Assembly (NCBI RefSeq): GCF_002043095.1
Contig: NZ_MVOC01000050.1
Span: 33,512-97,511, forward strand
DNA: 64,000 bases
Direction of reading: 5' to 3'
Source of the DNA: Mycobacterium sp. AT1
GTDB lineage: Bacteria; Actinomycetota; Actinomycetes; Mycobacteriales; Mycobacteriaceae
The notes beneath the pieces are model-generated. The model was not told the DNA's origin and did no database searches. It saw nothing but the letters and a program-made list of their open reading frames with translations. A program made the translations under genes and the position numbers. Below are positions 25,217 through 34,082 of the stretch, in pieces. Within the stretch, counting starts at the first letter, position 1. The number at the start of each line of letters is the position of its first letter.

Positions 25217-26809
25217 GTGCCCGCTGCTTCCGAGGGGGCGTCGTTCACCGGCGCCGTCGCCACCCCGCACACCCTGGCGACCGACGCGGCGACTGACGTG
25301 TTTCGCGACGGTGGCAGCGCGATCGACGCCGCCATCGCCGCGGCGGCCGTCCTTACCGTGGTCTACCCGCACAACGTCGCCCTTGGTGGTGACCTCATCG
25401 CGTTGGTGCGCAGCCCCCACGGCGAGGTCACCTGTGTGAACGCCTCAGGTTGGTCCGGAGCGGCAGTCGACGTCGACGCGATGCGCGCCGCGCACGGCGC
25501 GGAGCTGCCGACGCGTGGTGCCGACGCCGTCAGCGTTCCCGGCGGCGTCCGCGGGTGGGAAGCGTTGCACGCCATGGCAGGTCGGCTGTCATGGCCGCGC
25601 CTCCTGCAGCCGGCTCAGCAGGCGGCCGAGGCAGGGGTTCCCGTCGCCCCGTCACTCGGCGCGCACCTCGCCGATCCCGAGAACGCCGATCTGCACGGGT
25701 CGGCCGACTTCGACCGCGTGTTCCGGCCCGGCGGGCGGCTGCTGCAGACCGGTGACGAATTTCGGCAACCCGCCCTCGCGGCGACGTTCGCTGCGTTGGC
25801 CGACGGCGGACCCGACGAATTCTATCGAGGCGACCTCGCCGCGAGCTCGGTGAAGTATCTGCGCTCGCACGGATCCGTCCTCGACGCACAGGACTTCGCC
25901 GACTTCCAGCCCGAGATCACGGCTCCCGAGTCGGTCGAGTTCCGCGGCCTGACGGTGTCGACGAGTCCACCGAACACCCACGGGTTCATCATGCTTCGCG
26001 CCTTGACGGCCGTCGACGAGTTTCAGACCGCAGCGCCGCTGGGCGCCGACATCGGCACGCTGATGCGAGTGTTCCACCACGCCAATCGCCTGCGGTCGGA
26101 GTACCTGGCCGACCCACGTCTCGCCGAGGTGGACACCAAGGCCCTGGTGTACGACGACATCCGGGCGGCCACCCCTGTCGGTGACGCCGTCGTCGCCAGG
26201 TCGGTGCCTCGCGGAGACACCGTCGGTGTTGCGACGGCCGACTCCGACGGATGGGCGGTGTCGCTGATTCAGAGCGTCTACCACGCCTTCGGATCGGGGC
26301 TCGTCGACCCCGACACCGGCATTCTGTTCCACGACCGCGGCACCAGCTTCTCGTTGAATGCCGAGTCGCCGAACGTGCTGGCCCCGCGGAAGCGCCCGCT
26401 GCACACCCTGATGCCGGTAATCGTCACCCGCGACGGCGAACTCAGCCACGTCCTGTCGACGATGGGGGGCCAGGGTCAGCCCCAAATCCTCACCCAGGTG
26501 CTACTTCGCATGCTCGCCGGAGAGTCCGCCGCCGACGCCGTGGCCGCGCCGCGCATAGTCGTGGGCCAGCAGGCCATGGGCTGCACGGACGACTCCGTCG
26601 TAGCCGAGGCCGACGCCGACCCCTCCGCGCTGGCGTCTCTGCACGAGTCCACGTTCGAGACCGTGGTCTTGCCAAGGCATTCGGAGTCGCTCGGCCAGGC
26701 CAACGTGGTGCAGGTGGGCCCGGGTGGACAGCTGACCGCGGCCGCGGACCCTCGCGCCGACGGCTCGGCCGTCGTCGTGCAGTACTCCCGGCACCACCGG
26801 AGGTCGTAG
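25217..26809 (+). CDS. Gamma-glutamyltranspeptidase family protein
   Basis: 530 residues from GTG at 25217 (GAGAGGA upstream). N-terminal 'GGSAIDAAIAAAAVLTVVYPHNVALGGDL' and 'VSVPGGVRGWEALH' are family hallmarks. The autocleavage/nucleophile threonine should be the T in 'RGDTVGVATADSDG' near residue 337, where typical enzymes read G-T-T-H; the next residue here is valine, so activity may differ. No signal peptide is seen, suggesting a cytoplasmic enzyme acting on substrates brought in by the upstream ABC transporter. It would hydrolyse or transfer gamma-glutamyl groups. It is followed with no gap by the DUF1275 gene. Confidence 0.87.
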   Translation: MPAASEGASFTGAVATPHTLATDAATDVFRDGGSAIDAAIAAAAVLTVVYPHNVALGGDLIALVRSPHGEVTCVNASGWSGAAVDVDAMRAAHGAELPTRGADAVSVPGGVRGWEALHAMAGRLSWPRLLQPAQQAAEAGVPVAPSLGAHLADPENADLHGSADFDRVFRPGGRLLQTGDEFRQPALAATFAALADGGPDEFYRGDLAASSVKYLRSHGSVLDAQDFADFQPEITAPESVEFRGLTVSTSPPNTHGFIMLRALTAVDEFQTAAPLGADIGTLMRVFHHANRLRSEYLADPRLAEVDTKALVYDDIRAATPVGDAVVARSVPRGDTVGVATADSDGWAVSLIQSVYHAFGSGLVDPDTGILFHDRGTSFSLNAESPNVLAPRKRPLHTLMPVIVTRDGELSHVLSTMGGQGQPQILTQVLLRMLAGESAADAVAAPRIVVGQQAMGCTDDSVVAEADADPSALASLHESTFETVVLPRHSESLGQANVVQVGPGGQLTAAADPRADGSAVVVQYSRHHRRS

Positions 26810-27502
26810 GTGCAGCCGAACTCGCTGGTTCAGCGTCATCTGCACCTGTGGTCGATGATGACGTTGACCGCCGTGACCGGCGCCCTCGACGCCGTCGGAT
26901 ACCTGGGCTTGGACCGGGTGTTCACCGGCAACATGACCGGCAACGTCGTCATCCTCGGCATGGGCATCGCCGCCGAGGACGACCTTCCGGTGGCAGGTCC
27001 CCTGATCGCCCTGTTCGGATACGTGGTGGGCGCGGCGGTCGCGGGACGGCTCGTCCGGCCGGGCGAACGTGGTTGGGGCCCAGCCGTCACCGCGACGCTT
27101 GGCACCAACGCCGCGTTGCTCGCAGCCGTCGCCACGGCATTGCTGCTGGTGCCCATCGAGGGACAGTCGCTGGGCGGCATCATCTCGGCGGCGACGATCG
27201 CCGTTGCCATGGGAGCCCAGGCCTCCGTCGCACGCTTCCTGGCGGTGACCGACATGACGACGGTGGTGGTGACCTCGACCATCACCTCGTACGCCAGCGA
27301 GACGCTGTTCGCCGGTGGCCTCGCGTGGTTCACCCACCGCCGGTTGTGGGCCGTCATGGCCATCTTCGCCGGAGCGTTGATCGGTGGCTTGATGATGAAG
27401 CTTCACATCTGCGTTCCGGTGTACGCCGCGGCGATCGCCACACTCGGCACCGCGCTGGTGGGCCACCGCCTGTGGGAACGCGTCACCGTCATGGCGGTGT
27501 GA
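26810..27502 (+). CDS. DUF1275 (YoaK-type) membrane protein
   Basis: 230 residues with about six membrane segments. The motif 'GALDAVGYLGLDRVFTGNMTGNVVILGMG' at residues 25-53 is the DUF1275 signature. Function of the family is not established. The GTG start directly follows the TAG of the transpeptidase gene, so the two are translationally coupled. Its 3' end overlaps the 3' end of the convergent malQ by 14 bases. Confidence 0.88.
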   Translation: MQPNSLVQRHLHLWSMMTLTAVTGALDAVGYLGLDRVFTGNMTGNVVILGMGIAAEDDLPVAGPLIALFGYVVGAAVAGRLVRPGERGWGPAVTATLGTNAALLAAVATALLLVPIEGQSLGGIISAATIAVAMGAQASVARFLAVTDMTTVVVTSTITSYASETLFAGGLAWFTHRRLWAVMAIFAGALIGGLMMKLHICVPVYAAAIATLGTALVGHRLWERVTVMAV

Positions 27503-29546
27503 CGCGGAACGCCGCTTCCCGAAATGCCGACGTCACCTCGGCGACCCTGGGGTCGTCACGAAACTGCTCCAACGTCATCGGCAACGGCAGCCGCCAGTTC
27601 GGATACTCGTCGACGGTGCCCGGCAAATTGGGCTGTCGCGGCTCTGCGATGACGTCGTACGGAGAGATCAGCTTCAGCTGACTCGAGGTCGAAGCCAAGA
27701 ACCGGTGCAGCGCAACGATGATCGACGCCTCGTCGGGCTCGGCGTCCGCGTCGGCGGACGGTAGCAATCCCTCCGCGCGTAGAAGCGTCACCCACTCGGC
27801 CCGCTCGGCGTCGGCGTTGGCCTGCTCGGCATCGACGTCGTCGAGCAGACCGAGGTCGGCACGGGCGCGGACGTGTTCGCCACGAAGGAAGCCGGCGGCC
27901 GTCGGCAGGTCGTGGGTGGAGATGCTGGCCGCGGCTCGCGTCGGCCAACCACCCGGTGCGAGAAGCGGTTCGCCGGTGGCGTCAGTGTCCCGGGTGAACC
28001 AGGAGACGGCGCAGCCGAGCATCCCGTCGGCGGCGAGCGCCTCGGTCACCTCGGGCTCCACGGTGCCCAAGTCCTCGCCGACCACGATGGCTCCGGCGCG
28101 ATGGGCCTCCAACGCCAGCACCGCCAGCATGACCTCGGCGTCGTAGTGGACGTAGGTGCCCCGATCGGGCCCGTCGCCCGGCGGAACCCACCACAGTCGC
28201 CACAGCCCGGCGACGTGATCGATGCGCAACCCGTCGGCATGCACGAGGACCGCCCTGAGCATGTCGCGAAGCGGGGCATAGCCGCTGGCGGCCAAGCGAT
28301 CCGGTCGCCACGGCGGCAGCCCCCAATCCTGGCCACGCGGCGTGAAGTTGTCAGGAGGTGCGCCGACGCTCACGCCGGTGGCGAGTACGTCGGCCAGCGC
28401 CCAGGAGTCGGCGCCGTCCGCGTCGACCCCCACCGCGAGATCGTGCAGAACGCCCAACGACATGCCGGCGTCCGCCGCCGCGGTGCGAACGGCGGCCAGC
28501 TGCTCGGCGCACTGCAGTTGCACCCAGGCGTGGAAGGCAATCCTGGGTCCGAGCTCGCGACGCACCGCGGCGACGGCCGGGTTGGTCACGTCGCGCAGGG
28601 CCTCGGGCCACCGGCTCCACCGACCGCCGTGACGCTCGGCCAAGGCGCAGTAGGTGGCCCAGTCTCGCAACCCGTCGGACACTGCCGCTCCCGAACCGTC
28701 GAACGGGTCGGGACGTCCCTCGGATCGCCAAAGCAGCTCCAGTGCCGAACGTTTCGCTGCCCACACCAGGTCGTGGTCGATGCGCGGAGTGCTGGCTGAC
28801 ACGCGGAGGGCGTCGACTTCCGCTCGGGTGTCGGGGTCGGCCCGGCGGTAGGCGTTGACGTGTTCGATCCGCAGCGCCAGCGGATTGGCGAACCGTCGAC
28901 TGGACGGCGTGTAGGGGGAGGGCTGAACCGGGTGTGTCGGGCCGGGGGCGTGCAGCGGGTTGAGCAACACCGCGCCGGAGTGGTGTTCGCGCGCGGTCCA
29001 CTCCACGAACTCCCGCAGGTCCCCGAGATCGCCAATGCCCCACGATTCGGCCGACCGTAGCGCGTACAGCTGGAGCATCCAACCCCACGTCGGTTGTGCC
29101 TGAGGCACTTTCGGCGGCGCGGCCACCAAGGTGGTCTGCTGACCGTCGCGCATTCGCAGTTGGTACCAGCCCGGCGCCAGATCGTCGGGCAGTTCGTCGC
29201 GCACGTCGACCCGCGAGCCATCTTCGTCGACCAGCTCGACCGCCCCGGGAAACGGCACGGGGCGTCCGGTCAGCCGGACGGCGACCGTGGGTGCCAGGAT
29301 TCCGGCGCGGTCGAGTTCGTCGAGTCTGGCCAGTTCGGCACGCCTGGCGGTCTCGGTACTTGCGTCGACGTCGAGCAGCGACAGCACCTTGACGACGACG
29401 TCGGCGTCGACCTCTACCGGGACGCGGCGTTCGTTCCGATAGGACGTCGCGACGCCGTGGGCAGCGGCGATCTGGCGAAGGTCCTCCGGGACGGCCGACC
29501 GGCCGGGATCGTCGAGGGGTTGGGACGGGGGCGGCGGTGAGGACAC
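27489..29546 (-). CDS. malQ: 4-alpha-glucanotransferase (amylomaltase)
   Basis: 685 residues of GH77. Catalytic blocks are 'GLRIDHVAGLWRLWWVP' (nucleophile Asp), 'IVVGEDLGTVEPEV' (acid/base Glu) and 'SISTHDLPTAAGFLRGEH' (third Asp). An N-terminal domain of about 150 residues precedes the barrel, as in E. coli-type and mycobacterial MalQ rather than the shorter Thermus-type enzyme. It transfers 1,4-glucan segments in maltodextrin and glycogen turnover. The GTG at 29546 is the first plausible start; no strong ribosome site is visible. It is monocistronic. Confidence 0.93.
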   Translation of the reverse strand: MSSPPPPSQPLDDPGRSAVPEDLRQIAAAHGVATSYRNERRVPVEVDADVVVKVLSLLDVDASTETARRAELARLDELDRAGILAPTVAVRLTGRPVPFPGAVELVDEDGSRVDVRDELPDDLAPGWYQLRMRDGQQTTLVAAPPKVPQAQPTWGWMLQLYALRSAESWGIGDLGDLREFVEWTAREHHSGAVLLNPLHAPGPTHPVQPSPYTPSSRRFANPLALRIEHVNAYRRADPDTRAEVDALRVSASTPRIDHDLVWAAKRSALELLWRSEGRPDPFDGSGAAVSDGLRDWATYCALAERHGGRWSRWPEALRDVTNPAVAAVRRELGPRIAFHAWVQLQCAEQLAAVRTAAADAGMSLGVLHDLAVGVDADGADSWALADVLATGVSVGAPPDNFTPRGQDWGLPPWRPDRLAASGYAPLRDMLRAVLVHADGLRIDHVAGLWRLWWVPPGDGPDRGTYVHYDAEVMLAVLALEAHRAGAIVVGEDLGTVEPEVTEALAADGMLGCAVSWFTRDTDATGEPLLAPGGWPTRAAASISTHDLPTAAGFLRGEHVRARADLGLLDDVDAEQANADAERAEWVTLLRAEGLLPSADADAEPDEASIIVALHRFLASTSSQLKLISPYDVIAEPRQPNLPGTVDEYPNWRLPLPMTLEQFRDDPRVAEVTSAFREAAFRVTPP

Positions 29547-29737
29547 CGTGGCCTCATACCCAGGAATGCGGTGCGTACACGCGGTGGGAGGGTGTGACGA
29601 AGACCGTCCTTCCCGGACTGCGGCGTCGACCGATCCGGGATACCGTGAAACGGTCCAATGCGCCCCTCCTCGTGCGGTTTAGTCGGCAGCCGCAGGACGC
29701 CAGCGCCGACGCCCGTTCACGCTGCGAAGGTACTGAA

Positions 29738-30019
29738 GTGAAGGCCACCGACCGACCTCGAGAATCCACTCTCGCGTGGGACCTCATCGATCACGTCCGC
29801 GAGCACCTCACCGACGAGGAGCGCAACACCGCGTTCATCGCCCTTGGTGTCGGCGAATACCCCCCGGTGTTTGGATGCGTCCTCGAAGTGATTGCACGAG
29901 AACGTCTTTCGCTGACCGAGGAGATGGTCGGGCAGCTTCGCGGGTGGCTGGAAGACTACGACCGGCATCGCGACTTCGGCACGATCCTCGCGCGTGCGCT
30001 CGGCGAGCCGTCGAGCTGA
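29738..30019 (+). CDS. Conserved hypothetical protein, small and acidic
   Basis: 93 residues from GTG at 29738, with GAAGG a few bases upstream. The frame is open further left but that part is Arg-rich and unlike protein. The sequence is predicted mostly helical: 'LAWDLIDHVREHLTDEERNTAFIALGVGEYPPV' followed by 'LRGWLEDYDRHRDF'. I do not recognise a family. It sits between malQ and the convergent SDR gene and probably has its own promoter in the 190-base gap upstream. Confidence 0.6.
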   Translation: MKATDRPRESTLAWDLIDHVREHLTDEERNTAFIALGVGEYPPVFGCVLEVIARERLSLTEEMVGQLRGWLEDYDRHRDFGTILARALGEPSS

Positions 30020-30031
30020 CCCCCGCTCGGC

Positions 30032-30772
30032 TCAGGCGGTCATCAGGTAGTCGGCCCCGCCGACGTACACGATGCCGGGAGGGCTCGGCATGGTGACGGA
30101 GCTGACGATGGCCCCGGAGAACTCGGTCACCGTCGGCAGGGTTCCGTGGACGCGGCGAGCCTTGACGGCGTCGGGATCGCGGCGCTGCAGCAGCCTGACG
30201 ATGATGGTTCCGTCGATCATGTCCCCGGAGACCACGGTGAGGCGAACGCCGGCCCGGCTGAACACCGCACGCATGGCATACAGCGCGGTCTCGCCGGCGC
30301 GCTTGCTCGCGGCCACCGCGGAGTAACCCTTCGGAACCGCCTTGTTCGGGAAGAAGTGGGCCTGGTGGCTGGTGACGAAGACGATGCGTCCGTCGACCGG
30401 CATCATCGGAACGGCCAGCTGGGCCAGCCGCCGCTGTGCATCGCGGTTGAGGCGCATGGCGTAGCCGGGATCGGCGCCCATTTCGAGCCCGCCGGAGGCG
30501 TTGAGGACGAGAGCGTCCAAGCGTCCGAAGCGGGTTTCGATGGACTCCATCATGGCCGTGGCGTCGGCCTCGTCGGAGATGTCGGCGCACAGCGTCGAGG
30601 CGTGGCCCCCCGCGTCGCGGACGGCCTCGGCGATGTCCTCGGCTCGCTTGGCCTTCTCGCGGTAGTTGACGATGACGTGGGTGTTCGGGTCGGCGAGCTG
30701 CCGCGCGACCTCCGCGCCAATGCCCCGTGAGGCGCCCGTCACCAAGACGATTCGTTCGGGTACGTGGTGCAC
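30032..30772 (-). CDS. SDR-family oxidoreductase with atypical active site
   Basis: 246 residues, GTG start with GGAAGGA 7 bases upstream. The cofactor motif 'VTGASRGIGAEVARQL' is near the N-terminus, and 'LVLNASGG' replaces the classical NAG. The catalytic serine region reads 'VTSHQAHF'. The usual YxxxK is absent: the sequence is Y-S-A-V-A-A-S-K, placing lysine seven residues after tyrosine. It could use a different tyrosine or act as a non-classical SDR. A NADP preference is likely from the Arg in the first motif. Its gene is divergent from the GGDEF-EAL gene. Confidence 0.82.
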   Translation of the reverse strand: MHHVPERIVLVTGASRGIGAEVARQLADPNTHVIVNYREKAKRAEDIAEAVRDAGGHASTLCADISDEADATAMMESIETRFGRLDALVLNASGGLEMGADPGYAMRLNRDAQRRLAQLAVPMMPVDGRIVFVTSHQAHFFPNKAVPKGYSAVAASKRAGETALYAMRAVFSRAGVRLTVVSGDMIDGTIIVRLLQRRDPDAVKARRVHGTLPTVTEFSGAIVSSVTMPSPPGIVYVGGADYLMTA

Positions 30773-30830
30773 GTGCGGTTCCTTCCGTCGGGATGATCGC
30801 CGAGCGTTCGTGTTGACCGTACACCGAAAA

Positions 30831-30866
30831 TAAGGAATCTAAGGAAAATCTAAGGTCACGATAAGG
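30831..30866. repeat. Four TAAGG direct repeats in a divergent promoter region
   Basis: TAAGG begins at 30831, 30840, 30851 and 30862, spaced 9, 11 and 11 bases in an unusually A-rich stretch for this genome. It lies between the divergent SDR and GGDEF-EAL genes. The roughly one-turn spacing resembles tandem sites of OmpR/PhoB-type regulators. Confidence 0.45.
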
Positions 30867-30950
30867 CATCCGCAATGTCAGTGTCGGATCGCATCGGGGC
30901 CACCCGTGCCAAGATGAGCCAACGTCGGCGCATGGCGAAACGGGGGTTTC

Positions 30951-33212
30951 GTGTCGATCTCTGGGGGACGGCGTCGACTCGGCATCTTCGTCGTCGTCGG
31001 CGCCCTGGTGTTGCTGAACGCGCTGGCGCCGTACGGCGGCGACGTGGCCCGATACGTCGCGCTGGTGCTGCAGTCCGTGATCGGTGCCGGAGCCCTCTGC
31101 TGCGCGGTGGCCAACGTGCGACGGACGAGCGGGGTCTCCCGAGCCTGGCGCATCCTGGTCATCGCCGCCATGACGAGTTGGCTGGTCGGCGAGGCCTTCT
31201 GGTGGCCGAGCGGCGGCGGTCACGACGGCTCGGCCGCGCCACTGCCAGCCGTGGTGGCGTACTTCGGCCCGCCGATCCTGTCGTTCTTCGCGATGGTCCT
31301 GCTGGTCCGAAGCAGCGGCGGGCTCACCAGGCGACGGGACGGCGTGCCGCACGGCGCCTTCGCCCTCGCCGTTCTGGACGGACTCGTCGCCGTGGCGGCG
31401 TTCTCGATCCTCGTCTTCCTCGGCGGTCTGGGTGCGATCACCACCGCGGCCCTTCCCCGGTCATACGACGAGGCCGTCGTGGCCGCCTACTGCGTGCTGG
31501 AACTGGGCGTCGTCGTGCTGGCGGTGATGGGGGCGACGGCCTATCGGCGCGATCGCCCGTACCGACGAAACTTCCTGCTGCTCGCGGGCGGCGTCGTCCT
31601 GATCGCCGGCTCCGACCGGTTCATCGCCTACCTGTGGAGCGTCGGGGTCAACGCTCCGGACGTGTGGGGCGGTTTCGGGAACATCTTGGGCCCCTTGATG
31701 ATTGCGTTTGCAGTGCAGGCGTTGAGCCCACGAGACGACACCGCCGCCAGTGACGAGGCGCTGGACTGGGCGCAGTTGGTGTGGCCCTACCTCGGATTCC
31801 TGATCATTCTCGTGCTGTGCGCCACGCACCTGCTGGTCGGGTTGACTCTGCCCACGGTCGTCATCTGGCTTTCCGTGGCGATGGTGGTGCTCGTCGCCGT
31901 GCGACAGATCGTGGCGATGGTCGCCGCCCGTCAGCTGACCCGGCGGCTGTACGAGGCACAGCGCCGGCTGGCTCACCAGGTCAACCACGACGTGCTGACC
32001 GGGCTGCCCAACCGGTTGCTGTTCGGGCAGCGACTCGAGGCGGCGATGCACCACGGGCGGTTCGTGCTGATCTTCGTCGACGTCGACGACTTCAAGGAAG
32101 TCAACGATCAGTTCGGCCACGCGGCGGGAGATGAATTGCTGCGTGCCGTCGGCGAGCGCCTGCTCCGATGTGTCGGCGCGTCGGACACGCTGGCCCGGAT
32201 CGGTGGGGACGAGTTCGCGGTCCTGGTCGAGAACGACGACGACCCGCCCGAAGTGGTCGCCGACAGGCTCCGGGTGGCGCTTCGGGACCCGTTCGCCGTG
32301 CACGGGTCGTCGGTGCGCGTGCGGGCCAGCATGGGTCTGGTCCAACACGGGGCGGACGACCCGGCGCCGACGGCCGACGACCTGATGAGGCAAGCCGACA
32401 TTTCGATGTACGCCGGGAAGCGACTCGGGAAGAACACCGCGGTGGTGTACCGCCCGGCCTCTGGCGTAGTGGTCGACTTTCCGAGCGCGCTGAGGAAGGC
32501 CGACGGCGGGGTGCCCCCGGGTTTCAGCCTCGCCTACCAGCCCGTGGTCCGGTTGCCCGACCGCACGACGGTGGCGGTCGAAGCCCTTGCCCGATGGTCC
32601 GCACCCAACGGCATGCAGATACCGCCGGCCACCTTCGTCGCCGTCGCCGAAGGCGCTGGTCTCGGTGGCGCACTCGACGCGATGGTGCTCGACCTCGCGT
32701 GTCGCGAAATCCAGTCGGCGGGCTTGCCGCTGGTCATCCACGTCAACGTCGGCGCGGCACGGCTGGGCAATCGGGGTTTCGAACAGCAGGTGATGCGGAC
32801 CCTCGACCGGCATGACGTCGACCCGGGCCGACTCGTACTGGAGATCACCGAAACCGTCCCGATCGTCGATCTGAACGAAGGGGCCGCGGCCATCGAGCGT
32901 CTCAGCGCGCTCGGCGTCCACGTGGCACTCGACGACTTCGGCGCCGGGTACAACTCCCTGAGCTACCTCCATGCCCTGCCGGTGGACGTCGTCAAGCTCG
33001 ACCGCAGCCTGGCCGTCGGGGACGAGCGGCGTCGGACGCTGGCGCTTTACCGCTCGGTGATCGGCTTGTGCTCGGCACTCGGCCTCGACGTGATCGCGGA
33101 GGGAATAGAGGACGAGGCGCAAGCCGACACCGTGTTCGCGGCGGGCTGCCGGCTCGCTCAGGGTTACTTGTTCGGGCGCGCAGCGGACGTCGGTGAGCTG
33201 ACCCGGCTCTGA
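30951..33212 (+). CDS. Membrane GGDEF-EAL c-di-GMP turnover protein
   Basis: 753 residues. About eight to nine hydrophobic segments occupy residues 8-330 and form a membrane sensor. A GGDEF domain follows ('DVLTGLPNRLLF', intact RIGGDEF near residue 418), then an EAL domain with 'VEALARW' (near 542), 'LDDFGAGYNSLSYL' and 'AEGIED'. Both catalytic signatures look intact, so it could make and degrade c-di-GMP. The start is GTG at 30951. Its last 49 bases overlap the 3' end of the convergent CruF-like gene. Confidence 0.9.
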   Translation: MSISGGRRRLGIFVVVGALVLLNALAPYGGDVARYVALVLQSVIGAGALCCAVANVRRTSGVSRAWRILVIAAMTSWLVGEAFWWPSGGGHDGSAAPLPAVVAYFGPPILSFFAMVLLVRSSGGLTRRRDGVPHGAFALAVLDGLVAVAAFSILVFLGGLGAITTAALPRSYDEAVVAAYCVLELGVVVLAVMGATAYRRDRPYRRNFLLLAGGVVLIAGSDRFIAYLWSVGVNAPDVWGGFGNILGPLMIAFAVQALSPRDDTAASDEALDWAQLVWPYLGFLIILVLCATHLLVGLTLPTVVIWLSVAMVVLVAVRQIVAMVAARQLTRRLYEAQRRLAHQVNHDVLTGLPNRLLFGQRLEAAMHHGRFVLIFVDVDDFKEVNDQFGHAAGDELLRAVGERLLRCVGASDTLARIGGDEFAVLVENDDDPPEVVADRLRVALRDPFAVHGSSVRVRASMGLVQHGADDPAPTADDLMRQADISMYAGKRLGKNTAVVYRPASGVVVDFPSALRKADGGVPPGFSLAYQPVVRLPDRTTVAVEALARWSAPNGMQIPPATFVAVAEGAGLGGALDAMVLDLACREIQSAGLPLVIHVNVGAARLGNRGFEQQVMRTLDRHDVDPGRLVLEITETVPIVDLNEGAAAIERLSALGVHVALDDFGAGYNSLSYLHALPVDVVKLDRSLAVGDERRRTLALYRSVIGLCSALGLDVIAEGIEDEAQADTVFAAGCRLAQGYLFGRAADVGELTRL

Positions 33213-34006
33213 CCCCCACGGCCACGCCTGCGTGCCAGCGAGACGGCGAACGGAATCGCGACGGCGCCCATCAGGACGCCGCCGGTGACCGCCGACCCTG
33301 GCAGCCCGAAGAACACCGCATGTGCCAGCACCGAGGAGAAGTAGACCCACAGATACAGCGTCGCCGCGGGCGCCGACGGCTGGTCGGTGCGGCGAAGCGA
33401 GGCGTTCAGCGTCGCCAGCACGACGGCCGACACCACCAGCCAGCCCAGGTAATTGGTCAACGGGATACCCGGTATCAACGGCAGCCCGGGCTCCGGGGCG
33501 AACCATCGCCAGTGGCCCGCCGCCACCATCTGCGGGTCGAGGAACACGTCCCACGTGGTCAGCGCGACCGCACCGACCGCGGTGACGGCCACGGCCCCGT
33601 GTACCAGGGTTCTTGCGACCACCAGGGCGGGCCACGCCATCATCACCCACGCCATCGGCACCACGACCGGCACGCCGAGCACCTCCGGGCCGAGGGTTCC
33701 GGTGTAGGCGTACTGACCGAACGGCCACCCCGTTGCCACGCCGATCGACTCGGCGACCAGGCCGCCACCGCCTGCGACGGCGACGAGCACGGCCGCGCTC
33801 ACCGCGCCGAGAACGCGGTACGCGTCCGCCACCGAAGCCAGGAAGAAGACGACGACGCTGGCGATGGTGACCGGGGTGCGCCACGACTCCGGCATCAGGG
33901 GATACAGAATCTGAATGCCGATGGCGGCCGCGACCAACGCCCACACCGCGTAGTGCGAGCGCACGGGCGCACGAAGCTCGGCCAAGGCCACCCGCAGCAC
34001 CTCCAC
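33164..34006 (-). CDS. CruF-like carotenoid biosynthesis membrane protein
   Basis: 280 residues with about seven hydrophobic segments. Signature stretches are 'ESIGVATGWPFGQYAYTGTLGP' (residues about 85-106), 'TTWDVFLDPQMVAAGHWRW' and 'GIPLTNYLGWLVVS', which match the carotenoid 1,2-hydratase family represented by CruF. CruF adds water to the acyclic end of a carotenoid, making the hydroxyl later glycosylated. It is divergent from a CruG-like glycosyltransferase and desaturase gene pair 76 bases away, supporting a carotenoid role. GTG start; C-terminal 15 residues overlap the GGDEF-EAL gene. Confidence 0.82.
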   Translation of the reverse strand: MEVLRVALAELRAPVRSHYAVWALVAAAIGIQILYPLMPESWRTPVTIASVVVFFLASVADAYRVLGAVSAAVLVAVAGGGGLVAESIGVATGWPFGQYAYTGTLGPEVLGVPVVVPMAWVMMAWPALVVARTLVHGAVAVTAVGAVALTTWDVFLDPQMVAAGHWRWFAPEPGLPLIPGIPLTNYLGWLVVSAVVLATLNASLRRTDQPSAPAATLYLWVYFSSVLAHAVFFGLPGSAVTGGVLMGAVAIPFAVSLARRRGRGGQSRVSSPTSAARPNK

Positions 34007-34082
34007 CCGTACGAGTCGGAAACGCCGAGGCTACCCGCGCCCACCGGCGGTGTGGCCGGACGCGACTCCGTAGAGTTCGTAG

